This document shows positions 1 through 6,082 of a stretch of DNA of 7,211 bases, piece after piece (the first letter of the stretch is position 1; each line of letters begins with the position of its first letter). Position numbers and translations under genes: made by a program. The notes below the pieces were generated by a model. The model did no database searches. It had not been told where the DNA came from and saw nothing but the letters and a program-made list of their open reading frames with translations. Origin of the DNA: UBA2862 sp045637485 (GTDB lineage Bacteria > Bacillota > Clostridia > Christensenellales > Aristaeellaceae); assembly GCA_045637485.1 (NCBI GenBank), contig JAZTZK010000344.1, forward strand, positions 1-7,211, read 5' to 3'.

Positions 1-1
1 A

Positions 2-43
2 GCTCCTCTCTCCTGGCTGGTTGTTTTCTTCGCTTCCATTATA
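2..43 (-). promoter_or_regulatory. Leftward promoter and leader of a gene that starts outside the window
   Basis: Reading the minus strand, TATAAT lies at 43-38 and is preceded by TGG, giving an extended -10 element (TGGTATAAT). No convincing -35 box is seen 16-18 bases upstream, which is tolerable for extended -10 promoters. The leader ends in a purine-rich stretch AGGAGAGAGGA (complement of 2-12) that would serve as a Shine-Dalgarno site, so the start codon should lie within about ten bases beyond the left edge. This implies a divergent gene to the left of the 181-798 gene. The rest of 44-180 is the leader of that rightward gene; I see no strong promoter for it, only weak TTGGTG / GAATAT-like elements near 110-139. 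Confidence 0.45.
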
Positions 44-180
44 CCAGGTTTTTGGGTCTCATGCTATTTTTCTTTCGTTATCCCTTGCACTGTCGCGGTT
101 TTCACCACTTTGGTGTGTGGGAAGTTTGAATCAGAATATACAACCGTCAATAGACATTGCAGATTAAGGAAGACACAGAC

Positions 181-798
181 ATGAAAAAGCTATTGTTTCT
201 CGCCATCGTTATGGCCCTGTGCGCCTTCATCGGCTTGGCCGAGGAAACGCAGCTGCCCACGCGGGGGCCCTCGATTCCGGCTGCGCCGAGGCGTGCGGTT
301 GGCGTCGAATCCACCCGGCCGCCCGCGGCCTTCTCCGAGGCGGATGCGCCTTATGAGGGCGTTTGGCAGCCCTTTGAGGACGGCTTTAAGCTGTATTTGC
401 CCCGCGGATGGGCCTCCGGGGCCATCGACGAAGCCCAGGCGGAGGCGGGCCTGTTCTACCGGGCGGGCAGCGACGACGCGTCAATGGGCGTCACCGTGGG
501 CTACATGCCCGCCGGAACGCTTGAGACGACGGAAGCGCTGGCCGGGGACTTTGAGCGAGGCGGCTATACCTCCGTTGTACAGGGGGATCTGAATGGCATA
601 CCCGCCATAGCCTTTGAACGGCCCCAGGACAACTATCGCGGCGTCGCCTTCTTTCACCCGGTCTACCCGGATTATGTGATCTACGCCTTCGCCTCGCCCC
701 TTGAGCTGCAGGACGGGGAGACGAACCGGATCGGGATAGCGATTCTGGCGTCGATCTCGCCCCTGGGGGTTTCATCGGATGGGTTAAAAAAATATTGA
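181..798 (+). CDS. Small secreted protein of unknown function
   Basis: I do not recognise the family. The 205-residue product begins with a signal peptide (MKK, hydrophobic residues 4-20, likely cleavage after GLA at 20). The cysteine at 14 does not sit in a lipobox, so it is probably not a lipoprotein. Residues 22-55 form a Pro/Ala-rich linker, and 58-195 look like one compact alpha/beta domain (GFKLYLPRGW at 68-77, then alternating strands and helices). This pattern recalls PsbP/Mog1-like exported domains, but that is inference from pattern only. The ATG at 181 is chosen because AAGGAAG (166-172) lies 8 bases upstream and because the signal peptide starts there; a TTG at 157 in frame would add eight polar residues before it. 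The stop overlaps a TTGACA at 795-800. No terminator is visible before hpf, so some read-through into hpf is possible. Confidence 0.75.
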   Translation: MKKLLFLAIVMALCAFIGLAEETQLPTRGPSIPAAPRRAVGVESTRPPAAFSEADAPYEGVWQPFEDGFKLYLPRGWASGAIDEAQAEAGLFYRAGSDDASMGVTVGYMPAGTLETTEALAGDFERGGYTSVVQGDLNGIPAIAFERPQDNYRGVAFFHPVYPDYVIYAFASPLELQDGETNRIGIAILASISPLGVSSDGLKKY

Positions 799-805
799 CA
801 GACAT

Positions 806-832
806 GCAGGAAAAACGCGAACCGTGCAGAAT
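806..832 (+). promoter_or_regulatory. Candidate sigma-H-type promoter of hpf
   Basis: GCAGGAAAA at 806-814 and GCAGAAT at 826-832, separated by 11 bases, match the Bacillus subtilis sigma-H consensus RnAGGAwWW-N11/12-RnnGAAT at every specified position. The B. subtilis orthologue of the downstream gene (yvyD/hpf) is known to be transcribed from sigma-H and sigma-B promoters in stationary phase, so the site makes biological sense. Transcription would start near 840, giving a leader of about 75 bases. No sigma-A promoter with proper spacing is seen here. The assignment rests on consensus matching by eye. Confidence 0.5.
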
Positions 833-843
833 ATTATTATCAG

Positions 844-888
844 GGCGTTAAAATTGGGTTGATGGGCGCGCTGGCGCCGCCCAACGCC
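844..888 (+). promoter_or_regulatory. Possible stem-loop in the hpf leader
   Basis: GGCGTT at 844-849 can pair with AACGCC at 883-888, enclosing a GGGCG (864-868) / CGCCC (878-882) stem around the palindrome GGCGCC. The structure ends 13 bases before the Shine-Dalgarno AGGAG at 902-906 and has no U-tract, so it is not a terminator. It could affect mRNA stability or translation of hpf. The region is GC-rich, so chance pairing is a real alternative. Confidence 0.25.
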
Positions 889-914
889 ATAAAAGAGATA
901 AAGGAGAGATGAAC

Positions 915-1442
915 ATGAAGTGTGTCTTTGTGGGCAAGGAAGTTGTCTCCGACAGCCTGAAGGCCAGGGCTGAAAAGAAGCTGAGTAAGCTGGATCGTTA
1001 TTTTAATAAAGAGGCCGAGGCCATCATCCGCTTCCGCCAGCAACGCGGCGGCAGGAATATCTGCGAAATCACCGTCAGCGTGGATGGCCTGATCCTGCGC
1101 GCCGAGGAGAGCTCGAACGACATGTACCTGTCCATCGACCGTGCCGTGGATAAGCTGGAGAGCCAGATCCGTCGCTATCGCACCAAGATGGGCAAGCACC
1201 TGCGCGATCCCAAGCCCGAGGCGCCCGAAGAGAAGGTCGAGCCCGTATACGAGGAGGCCAGCTATGACGTCGTGCGCGTGAAGAAGTTCAGCGTGAAGCC
1301 CATGGATGTGGACGACGCCATCACCCAGATGGAGCTGCTTGGCCATAACTTCTTCCTGTTTATGAATGCCGAGACCAATACGATGTGCGTGCTCTACCGC
1401 CGCAACGACGGTACCTACGGCCTGCTGGTGCCGGAAAACTGA
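915..1442 (+). CDS. hpf: Long-form ribosome hibernation promoting factor HPF
   Basis: Binds the 30S subunit in the cytoplasm and promotes 100S ribosome dimers during stationary phase or stress. The 175-residue length is that of long HPF. Residues 1-95 form the HPF/YfiA ribosome-binding domain (KKLSKLDRYF at 21-30; SSNDMYLSIDRAVDKLESQI at 66-85 is the typical basic/acidic helix region). Residues 97-117 are a charged linker, and 118-175 form the C-terminal dimerisation domain with the family signature KPMDVDDAITQMELLGHNFF and the ending YRRNDGTYGLLVPE. Two ATGs compete: 909 is only 2 bases from the AGGAG at 902-906, whereas 915 is 8 bases away and gives the usual MK start, so 915 is chosen. In many Firmicutes hpf lies before secA; here it is followed by a terminator and a convergent gene instead. 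A sigma-H-like promoter lies upstream. Confidence 0.96.
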   Translation: MKCVFVGKEVVSDSLKARAEKKLSKLDRYFNKEAEAIIRFRQQRGGRNICEITVSVDGLILRAEESSNDMYLSIDRAVDKLESQIRRYRTKMGKHLRDPKPEAPEEKVEPVYEEASYDVVRVKKFSVKPMDVDDAITQMELLGHNFFLFMNAETNTMCVLYRRNDGTYGLLVPEN

Positions 1443-1461
1443 TAATATACCCATGTATAGG

Positions 1462-1491
1462 GCGGGCGGCGCGTTTGCGCCGCCCGCTTTT
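1462..1491 (+). terminator. Intrinsic terminator of hpf
   Basis: A perfect 11-bp GC stem (1462-1472 pairing with 1477-1487) with the loop GTTT is followed by TTTT at 1488-1491, 19 bases after the hpf stop. On the opposite strand the same stem is not followed by a T-run, so it is a poor terminator for the convergent gene that ends at 1539. That gene shows no other clear terminator in 1443-1538. Confidence 0.9.
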
Positions 1492-1538
1492 AAAGCTCAC
1501 AGCAGCCCGGTCAGTGCGTTGAATCCGACGGTTGCGGT

Positions 1539-3776
1539 TCATTTTGCGGCCTTGGCAAAGCGGTCGGCATATTCCTCGGCCGTCAGAGCGCCATCCAGGA
1601 ATTGAAACATCAGCTCGGCCTGGGCGTCGTCAAAGCCAAAATCCGGCGCGATGGGCACCAGCGCGTCCGCGAGGCTGCGATAGCGGGCGATGCTCGCCTC
1701 CGACGCGAGCCATCGGCCGTTTTCGCGGTAGTCCGCCATGTAGGCCTGGAGATCGTCAAGCTGCGCCTGAAGAAGCGCCAGCTCCTCGGCGCTCTGCGCG
1801 GCGGCGATGTCCTGCTGCAACAGCGCCGCATCCTGCGCCATGTAATCCAGATCCTCCCGGTAGGCGGCATTGGCGACGGGCGTGTTCATGCTCTGACGGA
1901 GGGCCATCTTGGTCTCCACATCCGTCTTTTCCCACGCAAGGGACGCAAAGGAAAGCGCGGCCTCAAGGTTGTCGGAGTTGGGGTTGACGCAGAGCACGAA
2001 GGCCACCTGGCTGATCAGGCGCTCGCCGCCCGGTTGCACGGAAAGGGGCCAATATTCCATGCCCTCCGCCTGCGGTGCGACCACGATATCGGGCATGCCG
2101 CTGCCCAGCAGGGCCGTGCGTTCGCTGCCACCCTGTTCAAGCTGAAAATCATCCGAGGCGGCGCCGGGCTGGGAGAGGGAGGGGCGGCTGCCTGTCGTCG
2201 ACAGGCGGGACCAGTCCACGCCGTTGAAGGCTTCCAGCGTCGGCAGCAATGCCTGGGGCAGGCGGTCGGCGGCGCTGTCGTCCGCCTCGATCCACAGCAG
2301 GCAATCCTGCACCAACGCGCCAAATACCATATCGCGAAGCCCCTCGGCGGGCATATCCACGTCAAACAGGCAGTATTCGCCCTCGGCGGTCAAAGCGCCG
2401 CTGTCGGCAAGCTTGCCCAGCAGCGCTATAAAGCCGGGCCAGTCTGTGGGAAGCGCTTCCCGGGAGAGGCCGGTCAGCGTCTGCAGGGCGGGGACATTCA
2501 GCATCTGGCAGTAGCTTCCGACGGCCGTAGGCACGGCGCACAGATGCCCGTCCATTCGAAGGGCCTCCGCCATTCGTGGCGTCATGTCGGAAGCGGCGGC
2601 CGCCAGCGCGTCGATGTCGGACAGGTCGGCGAAGAAGCCCGATTCGCCCAGGGACAGGTACAGAGCGGAGCGCAGATCCAGCACACAGGCGTCGTATGCC
2701 GACGGTTGTGCCTTGAGCTCGGAGAGCAGGTCCGCCTCCTCGGCGACATTTGCTACGGATACCGTGCAGCCGGGGTTGGCGATCCCATAATCCCGGGCTG
2801 CGGCCACCACTGTTTCGTCGTCGACGACGTTGGCAATGCGCAGCCGGGTGGTGAACGCGACGGAGCCGCGAATGTCGCAGCTGAGCAGCCGGCCGCTTTC
2901 GCTGAGCGCGGCGTAGCGATTGCCGGCGACGACGCCGAGACGCAGCTCCGCGGGGGCGGTGTCCAGCGTGCCGACGGCCTTCGGAGCCTCTGAGCTGCCA
3001 GGTGAAAGGGAATAGACCGTGTTGTTGATTGAATAGTACAACAGCTCCTCGGACGCGTTCCAGGCAAAATTGGCGGCGCGAAGGGCGGAATCCAGGACTA
3101 CGGCATCCAGCAGCTGCGTACTGCCGTCATCCAGGGACAGGCGGGTGAGCTCCAGCAGGGATTCATCCGCCTCGCTGGGCCCGGCGACGAGCAGGTCGCC
3201 GTCGTAGGGCATGGCGGCGGTGTAGGCCGCCAGTGAACGCTCGCCCAGGGGCGTGAGCGCGTCGGCGTCAGGTTCGTATAGAAAGAAATGGAAGCGGTAG
3301 GCGTCGTCCAGGGCGGCGATGAACAATCGCCGTTCGCAGCCGATCATGTTGACCTCGTACCATCTTGCCCTGTCGTCAGCCAGAAAGCCAAGCTGCCCGC
3401 ACGTGTCATAGCGCTTGATCAATGCAATGGAGCCCTCCGATAGGCCGAGCTCCAGCAGCCGGAGCCTACCGCTGTTCATGGCGTCGTTCAGGGTCAGCGC
3501 CAGCAGCACGTCGTCCTCCGCCCAGGCGGTGACGGACACCCGCACCAGCTTGTCATCGCCATCCAGACAGTCGGAGAGCGGCAGCGTCGCCCGGATGGCG
3601 CCGGCTTCGACATCCTCGCAGACGATGGACATGTCGTCGATGCGCCAGACGAGTCCGCCGCACACGGTCATGTCGGGGCATTTTTCGTTCATGGCCTCCC
3701 CGAGGGCGACGGCCGCGCCGTTCACGGCCATGATGCCGACCAGCATGGCCAGCAACAGACAGAGTGATTTTTTCAT
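1539..3776 (-). CDS. Exported protein with propeller-like N-terminal half and ABC-type extracellular solute-binding domain
   Basis: The 745-residue product starts with a signal peptide (MKKSLCLLLAMLVGIMAVNG, cleavage around 25-27); there is no lipobox. Residues about 30-310 consist of repeated short beta-strand blocks (for example LVWRIDDMSIVCED, GRLRLLELGLSEGS, LLVAGP, LLYYSINNTVYSLSPG, RYAALSESGRLLSCD), suggesting a beta-propeller. From 311 the sequence resembles family 1 solute-binding proteins: a start strand and helix ending in IANPGCTVSV (332-341), a YDACVLDLRSALYL region (361-374), FFADLSDIDAL (381-391), and the usual helical C-terminal end with LTAEEYADRF. Residues 640-690 are rich in Ala, Leu and Gln and may form a coiled coil. 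The ligand cannot be told. No permease or ATPase genes adjoin it. The start at 3776 is chosen for the signal peptide and for AAAGGA about 8-10 bases upstream; the in-frame extension to 3848 crosses a terminator hairpin. Confidence 0.72.
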   Translation of the reverse strand: MKKSLCLLLAMLVGIMAVNGAAVALGEAMNEKCPDMTVCGGLVWRIDDMSIVCEDVEAGAIRATLPLSDCLDGDDKLVRVSVTAWAEDDVLLALTLNDAMNSGRLRLLELGLSEGSIALIKRYDTCGQLGFLADDRARWYEVNMIGCERRLFIAALDDAYRFHFFLYEPDADALTPLGERSLAAYTAAMPYDGDLLVAGPSEADESLLELTRLSLDDGSTQLLDAVVLDSALRAANFAWNASEELLYYSINNTVYSLSPGSSEAPKAVGTLDTAPAELRLGVVAGNRYAALSESGRLLSCDIRGSVAFTTRLRIANVVDDETVVAAARDYGIANPGCTVSVANVAEEADLLSELKAQPSAYDACVLDLRSALYLSLGESGFFADLSDIDALAAAASDMTPRMAEALRMDGHLCAVPTAVGSYCQMLNVPALQTLTGLSREALPTDWPGFIALLGKLADSGALTAEGEYCLFDVDMPAEGLRDMVFGALVQDCLLWIEADDSAADRLPQALLPTLEAFNGVDWSRLSTTGSRPSLSQPGAASDDFQLEQGGSERTALLGSGMPDIVVAPQAEGMEYWPLSVQPGGERLISQVAFVLCVNPNSDNLEAALSFASLAWEKTDVETKMALRQSMNTPVANAAYREDLDYMAQDAALLQQDIAAAQSAEELALLQAQLDDLQAYMADYRENGRWLASEASIARYRSLADALVPIAPDFGFDDAQAELMFQFLDGALTAEEYADRFAKAAK

Positions 3777-3811
3777 GTCGTATTCCTTTCGGGCGGTCTG
3801 AAAACGCAGCC

Positions 3812-3846
3812 ATATAAAAGAGCCCGTACTCTGTGGAGACGGGCTC
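3812..3846 (-). terminator. Intrinsic terminator between the tyrosine-rich gene and the solute-binding protein gene
   Basis: On the minus strand an 8-bp stem GAGCCCGT / ACGGGCTC (3846-3839 with 3827-3820) continues through one bulged base into CTC/GAG around a 4-base loop. It is followed by TTTTATAT (3819-3812). It lies 22 bases after the stop of the secreted-protein gene. The T-run is short and no clear promoter is seen between it and the next gene start at 3776, so partial read-through may supply that gene. Confidence 0.8.
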
Positions 3847-3867
3847 AACAGTCAGGTCATATTGAAG

Positions 3868-4293
3868 TTATCTGACATTGAAGTACCAGTTGAAGGAACG
3901 GACGAAGGTCCAGCGGTTGTAGCTCGGGGAGGAGCGATAATAGGTCCTCACGTAGGCCCTGTAGGCACCCTTGGGCCAGGTGTTGTACACAGCGGTCTTG
4001 ACGGTGTAGTAGCCCCTGCCGGTCCAGTTGATATCCCAGGTGCTGTAGCGTACGCCCGTCGACCGCCTGTAGATCTGACCGTCGAAATTGGAGCGATAGC
4101 CGCCGTTCTTCTTGGTATAGCTGTTGCAATTCAGATAGTACCTGTGGTTCATGTAGTATCCGCGGTATGCGGTGGTCGGCCCGCTGACCAGCTTGACGCT
4201 GGGCTTGACGGCGGCAAACGCGGGCATGCAGATGCTCACGATCAGCGCCATCACAAAGACGAGAATGGCAACCCTCCTGACTGTCCTCTTCAT
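3868..4293 (-). CDS. Small, highly basic, tyrosine-rich secreted protein of unknown function
   Basis: I do not recognise a family. The 141-residue precursor has a classic signal peptide: MKRTVRR, hydrophobic residues 8-22, and a cleavage site at PAFA after residue 27. The mature part of 114 residues has 18 Tyr, 13 Arg, 6 Lys, only 2 Asp and no Glu, so it should be strongly cationic. Alternating aromatic/basic residues (YRAYVRTYYR at 111-120, FVRSFNWYFNVR at 130-141) suggest beta-strands, and there is a single Cys at 56. The start is supported by AAGGGGG (4310-4304) 10 bases upstream and by a near-consensus promoter. With its own promoter and terminator it is a single-gene unit. A surface-binding, adhesive or antimicrobial role would fit the composition, but nothing in the sequence proves one. 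Confidence 0.8.
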   Translation of the reverse strand: MKRTVRRVAILVFVMALIVSICMPAFAAVKPSVKLVSGPTTAYRGYYMNHRYYLNCNSYTKKNGGYRSNFDGQIYRRSTGVRYSTWDINWTGRGYYTVKTAVYNTWPKGAYRAYVRTYYRSSPSYNRWTFVRSFNWYFNVR

Positions 4294-4339
4294 AGGAATA
4301 ATACCCCCTTAAATGAAATAATGTTTTGGAACTGGTATT

Positions 4340-4368
4340 AAATTACCACACTTTAACACAATTGTCAA
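4340..4368 (-). promoter_or_regulatory. Sigma-A promoter of the tyrosine-rich secreted protein gene
   Basis: On the minus strand TTGACA (4368-4363) is followed after exactly 17 bases by TAATTT (4345-4340). Transcription should begin near 4333, leaving a leader of about 40 bases that carries the strong Shine-Dalgarno AAGGGGG. The surrounding 4311-4440 is clearly AT-richer than the genes, as expected of a promoter region. Confidence 0.8.
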
Positions 4369-4475
4369 TTCCCTTTTGCCACTTTTGAAGGAGATAATTT
4401 TAAGATAGTATTACCAAACTCCTACATATTGAGTAACGCCAAAACTGTTTCCCGCGACCGAATGGTCCTTGACGA

Positions 4476-5756
4476 CTATAGCCCCGTCAGATGCGCGTCC
4501 ACCAGCTTCTGCAGGCTCATCAATATGCCCAGCTTTGCGTGCGTCCAGGTCAGGCCGCCCTGGAAGTAGACGGCGTAGGGCGGGCGGATGGGGCCGTCGG
4601 CGCTCAGCTCGATGGAGCTGCCCTGCACGAACGCCCCGGCGGCCATGATCACGTCGCTGTCGTAGCCGGGCATGGGCCAGGGCTCGGGGATGACGTAGCT
4701 GTCCACCGGCGCGGCGGCCTGTATGCCGTGGCAGAAGGCGCGCATGGCCTCGGGGGAGCCCAGCTCCACCGCCTGTATGATGTCGTGGCGCGGCTCGCTG
4801 CCGCCTGGAATAACCCGTAAGCCCAGCCTTTCATAGAGGTTCGCGGCGAATATCGCGCCCTTCAGCGCGCCGGAGACCACCGTGGGGGCCATGAACAGCC
4901 CCTGGTAGAAGGCGGGCATGATGCCCAGGTTTGCGCCCACCTCCTGGCCCAGGCCGGGGGCGCTCAGCCGGAAGGCGCATCGGGATACGCACTCGGCGCT
5001 GCCCACGATGTAGCCGCCGATGGGGGCAAGGCCGCCGCCGGGATTCTTGATCAGGCTGCCCACCGTCATGTCCGCGCCTACATCCGAGGGCTCTGTGGTC
5101 TCCACGAATTCGCCGTAGCAGTTGTCCACCATCACGTTCAGCCCGGGCTTCATGGATTTGATGAACGCGATCAGCTCGCCGATCTGCCCCACCGAAAAGG
5201 TGGGACGGGTGGCGTAGCCCTTGCTGCGCTGGATCGTCACCAGCCTTGTCCTTTCGTTGATAGCCGCACGGATGCCCTCCCGGTCGAAGCCGCCGTCGGG
5301 CAGCAGGTCCACCTGGCGGTAGGAGACGCCGTACTCCTTCAGCGAGCACTTCGATTCCCGGATGCCGATGACCTCCTCCAGCGTATCGTAGGGGCGGCCC
5401 ACGGGGCTGAGCAGCTCGTCGCCGGGCAGCAGGTTGGCCGACAGCGCCACCGCAAGCGCATGGGTGCCGCAGGTGATCTGCGGGCGCACCAGCGCCGCCT
5501 CGGTGTGGAACACGTCGGCATAGACCTTTTCCAGCGTGTCTCTGCCCACGTCGTCGTAGCCGTAGCCGGTGGTGGCCGCGAAGCAGGGGGCGCTGACCCG
5601 GTTTTTCTGCATGGCGGCGATCACCTTCGCCTGGTTGTACTCCGCCACTGCGTCCACCTGATCAAACCGTTCCCGCAGGTCCCTGAGCACCTGTTGGCCA
5701 AAGTCGTAAACCGCCGGACTGATGCCCAGCGTGCGATACATTCCCTGTAATTCCAT
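4476..5756 (-). CDS. PLP-dependent methionine gamma-lyase family / aluminium resistance family protein
   Basis: A cytoplasmic fold-type I pyridoxal-phosphate enzyme of the Cys/Met-metabolism superfamily (the group called aluminium resistance protein, YnbB-like, COG4100). The exact substrate is not established for most members; C-S lyase activity on a sulfur amino acid is the family inference. The 426 residues match the family length. Visible motifs include TGYGYDD (63-69), CGTHAL at 96-101 in the cofactor phosphate-binding loop, VDNCYGEF at 210-217 with Asp211 expected to contact the pyridine nitrogen, and GSLIKNPGGG at 233-242 with Lys237 as the likely Schiff-base lysine. All key residues seem present. 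The start at 5756 is chosen because it gives the usual N-terminus and has GAGGG about 9 bases upstream; Met6 is an alternative. It is transcribed divergently from scfA. No terminator is evident in 4370-4475. Confidence 0.9.
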   Translation of the reverse strand: MELQGMYRTLGISPAVYDFGQQVLRDLRERFDQVDAVAEYNQAKVIAAMQKNRVSAPCFAATTGYGYDDVGRDTLEKVYADVFHTEAALVRPQITCGTHALAVALSANLLPGDELLSPVGRPYDTLEEVIGIRESKCSLKEYGVSYRQVDLLPDGGFDREGIRAAINERTRLVTIQRSKGYATRPTFSVGQIGELIAFIKSMKPGLNVMVDNCYGEFVETTEPSDVGADMTVGSLIKNPGGGLAPIGGYIVGSAECVSRCAFRLSAPGLGQEVGANLGIMPAFYQGLFMAPTVVSGALKGAIFAANLYERLGLRVIPGGSEPRHDIIQAVELGSPEAMRAFCHGIQAAAPVDSYVIPEPWPMPGYDSDVIMAAGAFVQGSSIELSADGPIRPPYAVYFQGGLTWTHAKLGILMSLQKLVDAHLTGL

Positions 5757-5793
5757 ATCGTATGCCCTCGCTTCGATGATAATGCCACCTTCT

Positions 5794-5823
5794 ATGATAG
5801 CACTGCCGAAAGGGGGATGTCAA
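5794..5823 (-). promoter_or_regulatory. Sigma-A promoter of the PLP enzyme gene
   Basis: On the minus strand TTGACA (5823-5818) and TATCAT (5799-5794) are separated by 18 bases. The start of transcription would be near 5787, leaving a leader of about 30 bases. The -35 box lies 33 bases from the -35 box of the divergent scfA promoter. Confidence 0.75.
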
Positions 5824-5852
5824 GGAACAGAATTCAGTTAAAACCTTCCCAA

Positions 5853-5867
5853 CCGATTGACAATCGG
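5853..5867. repeat. Palindrome over the scfA -35 box, candidate operator
   Basis: CCGATTG-A-CAATCGG is a perfect inverted repeat with 7-base arms around one central base. Its centre coincides with the TTGACA of the scfA promoter, so a protein bound here would block RNA polymerase. It could also influence the divergent PLP enzyme promoter about 30 bases away. No regulator gene is in view. A palindrome can arise by chance around TTGACA, but the extra CCGA/TCGG flanks are not needed for promoter function. Confidence 0.5.
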
Positions 5868-5885
5868 CGTTTCCTCTGCTATGAT
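5857..5885 (+). promoter_or_regulatory. Sigma-A promoter of scfA-scfB
   Basis: TTGACA at 5857-5862 and TATGAT at 5880-5885 are separated by 17 bases, one mismatch from the full consensus. Transcription should start near 5892, giving a leader of about 25 bases ahead of the ATG at 5917. This indicates strong expression, as expected for a precursor peptide. Confidence 0.85.
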
Positions 5886-5916
5886 GTATCTATCATCGTA
5901 TGTGGAGGAAATCAAC

Positions 5917-6066
5917 ATGACGCATATCAAGACCATCGAAACCCGCAACCTGTGCGACAGCGCCAAGAACGGCGGCTGCGGCGAGTGCCAGACCTCCTGC
6001 CAGTCCGCGTGCAAGACCAGCTGCGGCATCGCGAATCAGCAGTGCGAGCAGAAGGCCGACAAGTAA
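5917..6066 (+). CDS. scfA: SCIFF ranthipeptide precursor (six-cysteine peptide family, here with seven Cys)
   Basis: This 49-residue peptide is the substrate of the radical SAM enzyme encoded next to it. It is a member of the SCIFF family (Six Cysteines In Forty-Five residues), found across Clostridia and now classed as ranthipeptides, RiPPs with thioether links from Cys to a non-alpha carbon. It shows the family core GGCGECQTSCQSACKTSC (19-36), with core cysteines at 21, 24, 28, 32, 36 and 43. The leader (1-18) begins MTHIKTIETRNL, as in relatives. Two features stand out: an extra Cys13 in the leader, and Gly37 just after Cys36, where as I recall the characterised Clostridium thermocellum peptide CteA has the acceptor Thr. 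The ATG at 5917 follows GGAGG (5904-5908) by 8 bases. An in-frame TTG at 5857 is part of the promoter and is rejected as a start. Confidence 0.95.
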   Translation: MTHIKTIETRNLCDSAKNGGCGECQTSCQSACKTSCGIANQQCEQKADK

Positions 6067-6082
6067 TCACCATCGTGTCAAT

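Noticed and set aside
795..800. TTGACA at the end of the first gene as a sigma-A -35 box for hpf
   Set aside because: No -10-like hexamer occurs 16-18 bases downstream (CGAACC region); the TATTAT repeats at 832-840 are about 31 bases away.
2816..2829. 14-base palindrome CGTCGTCGACGACG
   Set aside because: It lies inside the coding sequence and comes from Val-Val-Asp-Asp codons; no flanking structure suggests a site.
1602..2993. A 463-codon open frame on the + strand
   Set aside because: It is wholly antisense to the solute-binding protein gene, which has a signal peptide, ribosome site and family features. The antisense protein is a Gly/His/Arg/Gln-rich product typical of the shadow of a GC-rich gene.
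3861..3884. Direct repeat ATTGAAGT (3861-3868 and 3877-3884)
   Set aside because: Only 8 bases long, and one copy is part of the coding end of the tyrosine-rich gene; too short to separate from chance.
4440..4475. Terminator of the PLP enzyme gene
   Set aside because: Only a 4-bp GACC/GGTC stem with an ATTC loop is found and no T-run follows directly.
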